Part shown: positions 8,705 through 17,261 of the stretch, piece by piece
How positions within the stretch are numbered: position 1 is the first letter of the stretch
How the letters are laid out: each line of letters starts with the position of its first letter
NCBI GenBank assembly: GCA_903858475.1
Contig: CAIOIZ010000031.1
Span: 1 to 38,105 of the forward strand
Length of the DNA: 38,105 nt
From: an uncultured Bacteroidota bacterium
GTDB lineage: Bacteria > Bacteroidota > Bacteroidia > Chitinophagales > Chitinophagaceae
Direction of reading: 5' to 3'
The notes under the pieces: model-generated
Told to the model about the DNA's origin: nothing
Databases searched by the model: none
The model's input: only the letters and a program-made list of their open reading frames with translations
Program-made: the position numbers and the translations under genes

Positions 8705-10627
8705 ATGTCTTATAAAATTGACCTTACCGACTCTTTGGAAAGAATTCCAGTAAAAATATTTTCCGACTCTCGTGGTGGCTCTATATATGTTGCGCAAGTA
8801 ATTGCCGATCTAATTAGGGAAAAGGCAAGTAGCGGAAAAAAAGTAGTTATTGGTTTGGCTACTGGTAGCACCCCAAAAACCCTCTATGCCGAATTGGTTA
8901 GAATGCACAAAGAAGAAGGGCTTAGTTTTAAAAATGTAATCACTTTTAATCTGGATCAATATTATCCCATGGAAGCAGATGCACTGCAGAGCTATCATTA
9001 TTTCATGCGGAAAAATTTATTTGAACACACGGATATTGACCCAGCCAATTATTTCCTGCCAGATGGAATGATTACCAAGGATAAGGTGAAAGAACATTGC
9101 CTTGATTATGAAAAGAAGATTGAAGCTGCTGGTGGAATTGATTTACAAATTCTGGGTATTGGCGTCAATGGACATATAGGATTCAATGAACCAGGCAGTG
9201 GCATTTACAGTAAAACCAGGTTGGTCACTTTAGACAATAGTACCCGCCTTGCCAATGCCTATGAGTTTGGTAATATGAGTCAGGTACCACGCATGGCTAT
9301 TACCATGGGCATCAGCACCATCATGAAGAGTAAGAAAATTATTTTGATGGCCTGGGGGCAAACCAAGGCACCGATGATTCAGAAAGCTGTGGAAGAAGAT
9401 GATACAGAAGATATCCCAGCATCCCTACTACAAAATCATGATGATTGTGAAATGGTGATTGATGAGCAGGCAGCCAGTGAACTTACCAGAAACAAATACC
9501 CTTGGCTAACTGGCGAATGCGATTGGGATAATGATATGATGAAGAAGGCCGTTGTAAACCTTGCTCTGAAATTACATAAACCAGTGCTTAGTCTCACCAA
9601 TAACGATTACAACGAAAATGGGCTAAATGATTTGCTGACAGAAAAGGGAGATGCCTATGAATGTAATTTGCAAGTATTTTATTTATTAAGAGACAGCATC
9701 ACTGGATGGCCAGGAGGCAAACCAACAGAGCAAAGACATTCGCATCCCGAACGCCACGAGCCTTTTCCTAAAAATATTATTTTATTCTCCCCTCACCCCG
9801 ATGATGATATCATAAGTATGGGTGGCACTTTCATGCGCTTGCATGACCAGGGACACGAAGTACATGTAGCCTATCAAACCAGTGGCAATATTGCAGTAAC
9901 GGATGAATTTGTTACCCGCTTTATTGATTTTGCAGTTGGGTTCGAAAATATGTTTGATATTGATGAGACCAAGAGTATGGGCATTTTAGAAGAAGCTACA
10001 GCTTTTCTAAAAGGAAAAAAATCGACAGAGAAAGACAGCGATGCCATAAGGGCCATCAAGGGTTTAATACGTCGTTGCGAAGCCAAAGCCACTTGTAAAT
10101 ATGTGGGGCTAGATGAAAAACAAATTCATTTTCAGAACCTACCCTTTTATGAAACGGGCACGATAGAGAAAAATCCGATGGGGGAAGCCGATGTATTGCA
10201 AACGATGGAACTTTTGCAAACAATTCAACCGCAGCAAGTATACTGTGCAGGTGATTTTGCCGACCCACATGGCACCCATAAAGTTTGTTTTGATGTAGTA
10301 GTAGAAGCGTTAAAAAGATTGAAAGCACAAAATATTCCCTGGGTGACAGACTGCTGGTTATGGATGTACAAAGGTGCCTGGCAGGAATGGGATATCAATG
10401 AAATAGAAATGGCTGTACCCATGAGCCCCGATCAGGTTATCAAAAAAAGATACGGCATTTTTATCCATCAATCTCAAAAGGACAGTGTGCCATTTCAGGG
10501 TAGCGATGACCGTGAGTTCTGGCAAAGAGCAGAAGAACGCAATGCCAATACTGCAAAGCTGTATGCACAATTGGGACTTACCCAATATGCAGCAATGGAA
10601 GCATTTGTAAAATATAAAAACTGGTAG
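8705..10627 (+). CDS. Glucosamine-6-phosphate deaminase fused to a PIG-L/LmbE-type deacetylase
   Basis: A 640-residue two-domain protein. Residues 1-~270 are NagB-like: GLATGSTPKTLY phosphate loop, FNLDQYYPM with D84 in the position of the E. coli proton-transfer Asp72, and GIGVNGHIGFNEPGSG with H157 and E162. The residue aligned with E. coli Asp141 is Asn155. After a linker, residues ~356-640 form a PIG-L/LmbE-like metal-dependent amidohydrolase: FSPHPDDDIISMGG (HPDD, 364-367) and a later DPHGTHKVCF histidine motif. NagB converts GlcN6P to Fru6P and ammonia; PIG-L enzymes deacetylate N-acetylglucosamine derivatives. One chain could therefore couple deacetylation to deamination in amino-sugar use, but the substrate of the second domain is inferred. 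It is flanked by a terminator upstream and converges with the gene ending at 10646. Confidence 0.85.
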   Translation: MSYKIDLTDSLERIPVKIFSDSRGGSIYVAQVIADLIREKASSGKKVVIGLATGSTPKTLYAELVRMHKEEGLSFKNVITFNLDQYYPMEADALQSYHYFMRKNLFEHTDIDPANYFLPDGMITKDKVKEHCLDYEKKIEAAGGIDLQILGIGVNGHIGFNEPGSGIYSKTRLVTLDNSTRLANAYEFGNMSQVPRMAITMGISTIMKSKKIILMAWGQTKAPMIQKAVEEDDTEDIPASLLQNHDDCEMVIDEQAASELTRNKYPWLTGECDWDNDMMKKAVVNLALKLHKPVLSLTNNDYNENGLNDLLTEKGDAYECNLQVFYLLRDSITGWPGGKPTEQRHSHPERHEPFPKNIILFSPHPDDDIISMGGTFMRLHDQGHEVHVAYQTSGNIAVTDEFVTRFIDFAVGFENMFDIDETKSMGILEEATAFLKGKKSTEKDSDAIRAIKGLIRRCEAKATCKYVGLDEKQIHFQNLPFYETGTIEKNPMGEADVLQTMELLQTIQPQQVYCAGDFADPHGTHKVCFDVVVEALKRLKAQNIPWVTDCWLWMYKGAWQEWDINEIEMAVPMSPDQVIKKRYGIFIHQSQKDSVPFQGSDDREFWQRAEERNANTAKLYAQLGLTQYAAMEAFVKYKNW

Positions 10628-10645
10628 TTGAAAAAGAATATTGTC

Positions 10646-11779
10646 TTAACGCAATAATCTTGCTAATTTTTTCTGCAATGCAGCGCCACGTAAATTAACG
10701 CCTACAATTTTGCCTTCTGGATCAATCAGATAATTCTGTGGAATGCTGCGAATACCAAACTGTACTGCAACGGCATTGTTCCAAAATCCAAGATCGCTTA
10801 CCTGTGTCCAATTGAGCCCATCCATTTGGATAGCATCAATCCAAGAATGCTTGGCTTTATCTAAAGACACGCCCAAGATGGTAAAGTTTTTATCTCTGTA
10901 TGTATTAAAGGCCTTGACTACATTTGGATTTTCGCGGCGACAGGGACCACACCAACTCGCCCAGAAATCAATCAATATAAATTTTCCCTTGAAAGAGGAA
11001 AGTGATACAGGTTTACCTGCGGTATCAGCCTGTGTAAAATCTTGCATTGGCTGACCTACTGGAACATTTTTAGCTTCCGAAAGCTGACTAGTGATATAGG
11101 TTGATAATGGATGTGATTTTAATTCGGGGGACATTGCATTGTACACTTGTTCTGATTTATTTACATCTTCTGAAACTTGAAAATAGCGCAATAAGGCTAC
11201 CGTACCCATGAGGGAGGTAGAATGATGGGTTGCATAGTTATAACAGATTGTTCCAACATTATCAAATCGAAGTGAATCGTAGTCTGCTGACTCTGAAAAT
11301 ATATCCTGATAGGAAGCAGTAAGTCTATTAAAGGTTAAAAAGTCATTGTGCGAAGGAGAACCAATAATAATGGCAGCTTCTATGTTTTGTTTATCACCCG
11401 AAACAGTGATGGAATGATTGTCTAAAAATAAATTTAAATAGGGCGGCTGATTATTAAAAACTAAAACACGCAAATCGGTATAGGGCATTACTCCCTTCAA
11501 AATAAATTGATTGTTTTTTATGGTAGTTTGCAATTCTGTGGCACCTGTTTGAGGGTTTAGCAAGTTAACAGTTGTACCGTCCGCGAACCCTGTGAAAAGC
11601 CCATTAATAGTAAACCCATTAACTGTTTTTTCTACAGCAACGTCATTAGTTGATTTCGTGGGTGGTGTTTTTTTAGCTTGAGCAGCTATTTTATCCTTTT
11701 TTGTAGGATTGGAAGTTTTAGATTTTTGAGCCATCGCAAAAATAGGCATCAACAAAAAGACAAAAGAAATACGCTTCAT
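10646..11779 (-). CDS. TlpA-like thioredoxin-fold protein with N-terminal DUF4369-like domain
   Basis: A 377-residue exported protein. A short signal peptide ends near MPIFAMAQ (about residue 18) and a Lys/Thr-rich linker follows. A beta-rich DUF4369-like region (about 50-150, NGFTINGLFTGFADGTTVNLLN...) and a helical middle come next. The C-terminal ~130 residues form a thioredoxin/AhpC-TSA fold with the redox motif WCGPC (C277, C280) and the cis-proline segment SIPQNYLIDPEG. Relatives act as periplasmic thiol-disulfide oxidoreductases, for example in cytochrome c maturation; the partner here is unknown. The ATG at 11779 is chosen over one 21 bp upstream because it starts the signal peptide. 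It lies 45 bp after trpA on the same strand, with no obvious terminator between them, so read-through from trp is possible. Confidence 0.82.
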   Translation of the reverse strand: MKRISFVFLLMPIFAMAQKSKTSNPTKKDKIAAQAKKTPPTKSTNDVAVEKTVNGFTINGLFTGFADGTTVNLLNPQTGATELQTTIKNNQFILKGVMPYTDLRVLVFNNQPPYLNLFLDNHSITVSGDKQNIEAAIIIGSPSHNDFLTFNRLTASYQDIFSESADYDSLRFDNVGTICYNYATHHSTSLMGTVALLRYFQVSEDVNKSEQVYNAMSPELKSHPLSTYITSQLSEAKNVPVGQPMQDFTQADTAGKPVSLSSFKGKFILIDFWASWCGPCRRENPNVVKAFNTYRDKNFTILGVSLDKAKHSWIDAIQMDGLNWTQVSDLGFWNNAVAVQFGIRSIPQNYLIDPEGKIVGVNLRGAALQKKLARLLR

Positions 11780-11824
11780 AATTTTTATTTGTAACTGCAA
11801 TTTAAGCCCTTTTCATTAATCCAA

Positions 11825-12595
11825 TCAGGTCAACACCTGCTTTATGAATTCTTTAGTACTTTCATTGATATTGCTTGTATTTTCCAAGGCTTTGATATAG
11901 GCACTGCCAATAATGGCCCCATTGCTATATTGGCAAGCGGCTTTAAAACTTGCTTTATCTTTTATACCAAATCCAACCAGTATCGGGTTCATCAATTGAT
12001 AGTTGGCCAATCTTTGTAAATAGGGTTGCAAATCGGGCTGATTATTTGTAGAACCAGTAGTAGCAGAAGCAGAAACGGCATATAAAAACCCGCTACTAAG
12101 TTCATCCAATTGCCTCACCCTGGTTTCTGCAGTTTCAGGAGTTACCAGAAATATAAAATCAAGTTCATATTTTTTTAGAATGGGACCATATACAGTTTCA
12201 AATTCAAACATGGGCAGATCGGGTAGAATCAGCCCATCAATACCAATGGCAGCAGCAGCTGCGCAAAATTTTTCAAAGCCGTATTGCAGAACGGGATTCA
12301 TATACCCCATCAATACCAATGGCAAATGGCAAGTTTGTCTTATGTTTTTTAACTGATCGAATAAACAAACAATGTTCATCCCATTAGCAAGTGCGATGCT
12401 ACTGCTTTTTTGAATCACTTCTCCATCAGCTAATGGATCACTATATGGAATGCCTATTTCAATCATATCGGCCCCATGTTCCTCTAGCGCAGCGATTACT
12501 TCAGTAGTTGCATTTAAGGTAGGATATCCTGCTGTACAATAAACGTTCAACACTGCGGCATTTTTATTTTCGAAAAGTTTTTTTAACCTGCTCAT
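11825..12595 (-). CDS. trpA: Tryptophan synthase alpha chain
   Basis: A 256-residue TIM-barrel enzyme that cleaves indole-3-glycerol phosphate to indole and glyceraldehyde-3-phosphate; the indole is passed to TrpB. The signature MIEIGIPYSDPLADGEVIQ carries the catalytic Glu46 and Asp57 (E. coli Glu49 and Asp60). GIDGLILPDLP and the phosphate-binding GFGIKD and GAIIGSAYI segments are also present. A longer frame from 12619 adds eight residues (MRRQKNKN) unlike the family, so the ATG at 12595 is preferred. This is the last biosynthetic gene of the operon, with a 4-bp gap to the small lipoprotein gene upstream. Confidence 0.95.
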   Translation of the reverse strand: MSRLKKLFENKNAAVLNVYCTAGYPTLNATTEVIAALEEHGADMIEIGIPYSDPLADGEVIQKSSSIALANGMNIVCLFDQLKNIRQTCHLPLVLMGYMNPVLQYGFEKFCAAAAAIGIDGLILPDLPMFEFETVYGPILKKYELDFIFLVTPETAETRVRQLDELSSGFLYAVSASATTGSTNNQPDLQPYLQRLANYQLMNPILVGFGIKDKASFKAACQYSNGAIIGSAYIKALENTSNINESTKEFIKQVLT

Positions 12596-12599
12596 ATTT

Positions 12600-12956
12600 T
12601 TATTTTTCTGCCGGCGCAATCACCAATGTTTGATTGCCAAGCACCATAAAATGATAGGCCGGTTTAGCATCAATATCTAAAATAATTTTAAACCGGCTTT
12701 TATGCCCTTCCATTGTTGGATAAACAAGCACCAAACTATCACCGCGTCGGTCAATGCTATAATTTTTTCCATCAAAAGAATCACTTAAGCATTCGTAAAA
12801 TTCATACCGTTCTCCATTGATATTTGAAATCATCTTGATGGTAGATGGATCACTAACGCATTCCCCAGCGATCTCAATTTGCATCTTATGATTGATGAAT
12901 TGATCGCTACAGGAAGTACAAAGCAGTATGACAGCAATCAGTAAGCCTATTTTCAT
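12600..12956 (-). CDS. Small putative lipoprotein embedded between trpB and trpA
   Basis: A 118-residue protein I do not recognise. It has a short hydrophobic start and a lipobox-like LLCTSC (acylated Cys probably C16), then a ~100-residue soluble part with predicted beta-strand character and two further Cys (GECVSD, YECLSD). No enzymatic motif is visible. The spacing is tight: its ATG is 1 bp after the trpB stop and its stop is 4 bp before the trpA ATG. Translational coupling with both is therefore likely, and it would be expressed whenever trp is. A tryptophan-related role is only a guess; it may simply be an insertion tolerated in the operon. That it is a real gene is supported by the compact fit and the coherent lipoprotein signal. 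Confidence 0.7.
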   Translation of the reverse strand: MKIGLLIAVILLCTSCSDQFINHKMQIEIAGECVSDPSTIKMISNINGERYEFYECLSDSFDGKNYSIDRRGDSLVLVYPTMEGHKSRFKIILDIDAKPAYHFMVLGNQTLVIAPAEK

Positions 12957-12957
12957 A

Positions 12958-14133
12958 TTAAATATATTTCATGTAAGTAGATAGGTCTTTATCTCCTCTC
13001 CCACTCAAACAAAGAACAATTGAATCGCTTGATTGAAATTGAAATAGATTCAATGCATGCAAGGCATGTGCCGATTCCAAAGCGGGAATAATGCCCTCGA
13101 GTTTACTCAATTCAAAAGCGGCCGCTAGGGCTTCCTCATCAGTAGCGCTTATATATTTTCCTCTTCCTGTTGCAAAAAGATGTGCATGCAAGGGACCAAT
13201 ACCTGGATAATCGAGGCCAGCAGAAATACTATGTGGCTCAACTACCTGCCCATCGGCAGTTTGCATCAATAAACTTTTGCTTCCATGTAAAATACCAGTA
13301 GTGCCTAATTGAGTGGTGGCAGCACTCCTTCCACTACCAATGCCACAACCTGCTGCTTCCACAGCAATTAATTTCACCTGCTCATTTTCTAAAAAATGAT
13401 AATAGGCGCCAGCTGCATTGCTGCCCCCACCCACACAGGCAAAAACATATTCAGGAAATTCTTTCCCGGTTTTTTCTAGCAATTGATTTTTAATTTCTGC
13501 ACTGATAACAGATTGAAACCTGGCCACCATATCAGGATAGGGATGTGGGCCAACTACACTGCCAATAATATAATGAGTGTTTTGTGGATGATTGATCCAA
13601 TCACGAATGGCTTCATTGGTGGCATCTTTTAAAGTCATGCTGCCACTGGTTGCTGGAATCACCGTTGCTCCCAACATTTTCATTCTTGCTACATTGGGGG
13701 CCTGCCTTTCAATGTCTTTCTGTCCCATGTATACTACACATTCTAAGCCTTTCAAAGCACATACGGTAGCAGTAGCAACGCCATGCTGTCCTGCACCTGT
13801 TTCTGCAATAATTCTTGTTTTGCCTAATTTTTGTGCAAGCAATATTTGCCCAATCGTATTGTTTATTTTATGCGCGCCAGTATGGCATAAATCTTCCCTT
13901 TTAAGATAGATGGAAGCTCCATACTTTTCACTGAGCCTTTCTGCCAAAAATAATGGCGTAGGCCGACCTACATAATCTTTTAAAAGCAGGTTAAATTCTT
14001 CTTGAAAGCCCGCTTCATATATTAATGAAAGGTATTGTTCTTGTAATTCCTTCACATTGGGGTACAACATTTCAGGCACAAATGCACCTCCATATTCGCC
14101 ATAATATCCTTGTTCACTAATTGTAAAATCCAT
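12958..14133 (-). CDS. trpB: Tryptophan synthase beta chain
   Basis: A 391-residue PLP enzyme that condenses indole with L-serine to give tryptophan, in complex with TrpA. The PLP lysine is K89 in [14 protein letters not shown], the catalytic glutamate is E111 in [12 protein letters not shown], and the phosphate-binding loop is [10 protein letters not shown]. The N-terminal [17 protein letters not shown] is typical of the TrpB1 type that works with TrpA, and the length is normal. It lies 28 bp downstream of trpF and is separated from trpA by the small lipoprotein gene, an unusual interruption of the usually adjacent trpB-trpA pair. Confidence 0.96.
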   Translation of the reverse strand: MDFTISEQGYYGEYGGAFVPEMLYPNVKELQEQYLSLIYEAGFQEEFNLLLKDYVGRPTPLFLAERLSEKYGASIYLKREDLCHTGAHKINNTIGQILLAQKLGKTRIIAETGAGQHGVATATVCALKGLECVVYMGQKDIERQAPNVARMKMLGATVIPATSGSMTLKDATNEAIRDWINHPQNTHYIIGSVVGPHPYPDMVARFQSVISAEIKNQLLEKTGKEFPEYVFACVGGGSNAAGAYYHFLENEQVKLIAVEAAGCGIGSGRSAATTQLGTTGILHGSKSLLMQTADGQVVEPHSISAGLDYPGIGPLHAHLFATGRGKYISATDEEALAAAFELSKLEGIIPALESAHALHALNLFQFQSSDSIVLCLSGRGDKDLSTYMKYI

Positions 14134-14161
14134 GTCTATATATTAATTTGTATAGTACCGC

Positions 14162-14788
14162 TTATTTCAATGCTTGCTTACATTGTAGAATCAGTGCCAT
14201 ATCTTTTACCCCTGGTTCTTTTTCGAAACGGCTATTGATATCGATACCAAAAAAATCGGGGTGTTTGAATTTTTTAATCTTATCCATATCCTCCAAACTA
14301 ATGCCACCGCTTAAGAAAAATGGCTTTTCAATTTTAGCTTTGGTTAATAGCTTCCAATCAAATTGTTTGCCTGTGCCTCCTTTTGCTGCCGGATCAGCTG
14401 TGTCAAATAAATAGTAATCACAAACTGCATCATAATCGGCCACCAGTGCATCTATATCCGTTGTGCTTGCATCAATCGAAAAAGCTTTGATAACTTCTAC
14501 TTCTGAACTAAGGTCTTCGCACATTTCTGCTGATTCTTCTCCATGTAATTGCACCACATCTAACCCGTATTCATCAATGGCATCCAAAACATCAATCATT
14601 TCGGGATTGACAAAAACGCCTACTTTTTTTATATCAAAGTCTCCTTTCTTGAGATCTGAACCTTTCAACAATTCCCCCATATAACGAGGTGAATCTTTTA
14701 CAAAAATGAATCCTGCAAAATCAATATTTAAACCTTCTAATTGTTGCAACTGTTTTAGTTGCGTAATACCACAAACTTTAATATTCAT
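14162..14788 (-). CDS. trpF: Phosphoribosylanthranilate isomerase
   Basis: A 208-residue TIM barrel catalysing the Amadori rearrangement of phosphoribosylanthranilate to CdRP. The catalytic general base is C6 in IKVCGIT and the general acid is D129 in YYLFDTADPAAKGGTGKQFDW. Phosphate-binding motifs GGTGKQFDW and FFLSGGIS are present. It is a stand-alone enzyme, not fused to TrpC as in E. coli. It sits 35 bp after trpC and 28 bp before trpB. Confidence 0.94.
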   Translation of the reverse strand: MNIKVCGITQLKQLQQLEGLNIDFAGFIFVKDSPRYMGELLKGSDLKKGDFDIKKVGVFVNPEMIDVLDAIDEYGLDVVQLHGEESAEMCEDLSSEVEVIKAFSIDASTTDIDALVADYDAVCDYYLFDTADPAAKGGTGKQFDWKLLTKAKIEKPFFLSGGISLEDMDKIKKFKHPDFFGIDINSRFEKEPGVKDMALILQCKQALK

Positions 14789-14823
14789 ATTTTTTGTTTT
14801 TTAGCCGTTCCTTTTAACGGCTT

Positions 14824-15612
14824 TCATGATTGATTATTGAGACTATTTACAAAATTTTTAAATGCTGCTCCTGGATTGGTTGTTTTCATGAAATGCTCTC
14901 CCATCAGAAAACCCTTGAATCCATGTTCCTTGAAGAGACGTATATTTTCTATGCTATTAATACCACTTTCTGCCACTTTAATTTTCTCCACTGGAATCTT
15001 CGTAGCCATTAATAAACTTCTTTCGATATCTACTTTAAATGTTTTTAAATCGCGATTATTAATTCCAACAATCGTAGTTGCATCACAAATATGCATTAAT
15101 TCTTCTTCATTATGAAGTTCAAGCAAAACTTCTAACCCGAGTGAACATGCATATTCAGCCAAAGAGCTTACTCGAGCTGGACTAAGACAGGCCGCAATAA
15201 GAAGTACCACATTGGCTCCTATTTTTTTTGCTTCCGCAATTTGGTATTCATCAATGATAAAATCTTTTCTAAGAATAGGGATAGCATTGGTTCTTGCATT
15301 TTCCAAATCGGCATCACTGCCCCCGAAAAATTGAGCGTCGGTTAAAACAGATAAGGCACTGGCACCATGGGCTGTATAGGCAGCCGTTACCTCCTTGATA
15401 TTCACCTGGTCGTTAATGATTCCAAGAGAAGGCGACTTCCTTTTGAATTCTGCGATGATACCAGATTTCTCAGTATTTAATAAGAACTCTTTTAATGAAT
15501 AGTTCGATTTTATTTCAACTGCCTGTTTTTCGAGCGCAGCAAACGATAGCAAGGCTTTACGTGCTGCAAGTTCTTTATGCTTATGGGCAATGATGGTATC
15601 TAATATATTCAT
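14824..15612 (-). CDS. trpC: Indole-3-glycerol phosphate synthase
   Basis: A 262-residue TIM barrel converting CdRP to indole-3-glycerol phosphate with loss of CO2 and water. The signature IIAEFKRKSPSLG carries catalytic Glu55 and Lys57. Further family motifs are ILRKDFIIDEYQI (catalytic Lys), LEVLLELHNEEEL (Glu), VGINNRDLKTFKVD (Asn) and VAESGIN. Its ATG overlaps the trpD stop by 4 bp, indicating translational coupling. Confidence 0.95.
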   Translation of the reverse strand: MNILDTIIAHKHKELAARKALLSFAALEKQAVEIKSNYSLKEFLLNTEKSGIIAEFKRKSPSLGIINDQVNIKEVTAAYTAHGASALSVLTDAQFFGGSDADLENARTNAIPILRKDFIIDEYQIAEAKKIGANVVLLIAACLSPARVSSLAEYACSLGLEVLLELHNEEELMHICDATTIVGINNRDLKTFKVDIERSLLMATKIPVEKIKVAESGINSIENIRLFKEHGFKGFLMGEHFMKTTNPGAAFKNFVNSLNNQS

Positions 15613-16604
15613 ACTTGCAATGAAATTAATTTATCTAAGCATCCCTTTGCCCTTCCGGACTCTAAACTTTCTACTGCAGCTTGATAAGACTGGTCGTATG
15701 AGATATATTTTCCAGTGCTAAACAATGCCAATGCTGCATTGGCTAATACCACCGCATTTTGTGCCCATGTACCCGATCCGGAAAGAATACGGGTAAATAT
15801 TTTTGAAGCTTCTTCGGGAGTATGGCCACCAAAAATATCAGCTGGACTCACCATGCGCTTACCCAATTCGATGGCCGACATTATTTTTTCACCTTCATTG
15901 GTAATAATTTTTGTATCCCCTGTTAGAGAAATTTCATCATAACCATCTAAGGAATGAATGATGGTAAATTTATTTCCAGCTGGCTGCAATAAATAATTGT
16001 AGATTCTTGCCATTTCCAAATTATACACACCTACCAATTGATACCTTGGCTTAGCAGGATTAACCATGGGGCCCAGCATATTAAAAAATGTGCGGATGCC
16101 AAGGTTTTTTCTTATTCCCCCAACTGCCTTCAAAGCTGGGTGAAACAATGGAGCATGCAGAAAACAGATTCCTGCTATTTCCAATTCTTTAAGAAGTTGA
16201 GCGTTATCAGTTTTAAATTGATAACCCAAGTTTTCCATCAAGTTAGAAGAACCACTGATTGAGGTGGCACCATAGTTACCATGCTTGGCCACTTTTTGCC
16301 CAGCTCCTGCTACAATAAAACAACTTAAAGTAGATATATTAAATGTATTTTTTCCATCTCCTCCTGTGCCTACAATATCAATTGTTTCAATATCTCCAAA
16401 GTCAACCGGTACACATAACTCAAGTAAGGCTGCTCTAAATCCTTCTAATTCTGGGATGGTAATACTTCGCATAAGGTAAACCGTTATGAAAGCAGTAATC
16501 TCCACATCATTATATATTCCTTTCGAAATATTTACCAAAACCTCTTTTGCCTGTGCCGCTGAAAGAGTTTTATGTTCAAATAAATAGTTTAATATTTTTT
16601 TCAT
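15609..16604 (-). CDS. trpD: Anthranilate phosphoribosyltransferase
   Basis: A 331-residue enzyme joining anthranilate to PRPP. The PRPP-binding glycine loop is IVGTGGDGKNTFNIST (GTGGD at 79-83). A KHGNYGATSISGSSNLME segment and RTFFNMLGPMVNPAKPRYQLVGVY are characteristic of the family, and the length is normal. It is not fused to the TrpG glutaminase, as it is in enterobacteria. It lies 49 bp downstream of trpG and overlaps trpC by 4 bp. Confidence 0.95.
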   Translation of the reverse strand: MKKILNYLFEHKTLSAAQAKEVLVNISKGIYNDVEITAFITVYLMRSITIPELEGFRAALLELCVPVDFGDIETIDIVGTGGDGKNTFNISTLSCFIVAGAGQKVAKHGNYGATSISGSSNLMENLGYQFKTDNAQLLKELEIAGICFLHAPLFHPALKAVGGIRKNLGIRTFFNMLGPMVNPAKPRYQLVGVYNLEMARIYNYLLQPAGNKFTIIHSLDGYDEISLTGDTKIITNEGEKIMSAIELGKRMVSPADIFGGHTPEEASKIFTRILSGSGTWAQNAVVLANAALALFSTGKYISYDQSYQAAVESLESGRAKGCLDKLISLQV

Positions 16605-16653
16605 GCTTTTCTATTTGGAATGCTTGATTTGGAAATCATAGCACTCATCCTGT

Positions 16654-17235
16654 TTATTGATTTAACCAATTGCGCATTAATTTTTCTCCCTCTGGTGTTA
16701 ATACACTTTCCGGATGAAACTGCACCCCTTGTATATCATAATTTTTGTGTTGCATTGCCATGATAAATCCGTTCTCATCACGGGCAGTAACCTCCAAGTC
16801 AACTGGAAAATTTTCGTCACTTACAATCCAGCTATGGTAACGACCCACTATTATTTCATCTGGCAATTGATCAAATACGCTTTTATTGACGGAGGAAGTT
16901 TTTTTCAATATTTGAATAGGCGTTGCAATGCCATGATACACTTTGTCGAGATTTATCAATTGGGCTCCAAAAGCTTCCCCTATCGCTTGATGTCCGAGGC
17001 AAACGCCCAAAATAGATTTACTGCTAGCATATTCTTTGATTAAAGGAATGAGTAGTCCGGCTTCTGTAGGAATACCAGGACCAGGTGACAATACTATTTT
17101 ATCATAAACCTTTATTTTTTCTAAGGCAATCTGATCATTTCTGTATACATCCACTTTCACCTGGGTAAGCATTTCTATCAAATGAACAAGGTTATAAGTA
17201 AAAGAATCGTAGTTATCAAAAACCAGTATTTTCAT
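16654..17235 (-). CDS. trpG: Anthranilate synthase component II (glutamine amidotransferase)
   Basis: A 193-residue class I glutaminase that supplies ammonia to TrpE. The triad is visible: Cys79 in ILGVCLGHQAIGEAFG, and His174 and Glu176 in VQFHPESVLTPEG. DNYDSFTYNLV and SPGPGIP are typical of TrpG/PabA. These families overlap and a single amidotransferase can serve both TrpE and PabB. The position 26 bp after trpE argues for TrpG, but dual use cannot be excluded. Confidence 0.92.
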   Translation of the reverse strand: MKILVFDNYDSFTYNLVHLIEMLTQVKVDVYRNDQIALEKIKVYDKIVLSPGPGIPTEAGLLIPLIKEYASSKSILGVCLGHQAIGEAFGAQLINLDKVYHGIATPIQILKKTSSVNKSVFDQLPDEIIVGRYHSWIVSDENFPVDLEVTARDENGFIMAMQHKNYDIQGVQFHPESVLTPEGEKLMRNWLNQ

Positions 17236-17261
17236 TGTATTAATTTAATTTTTCTGCCAAC

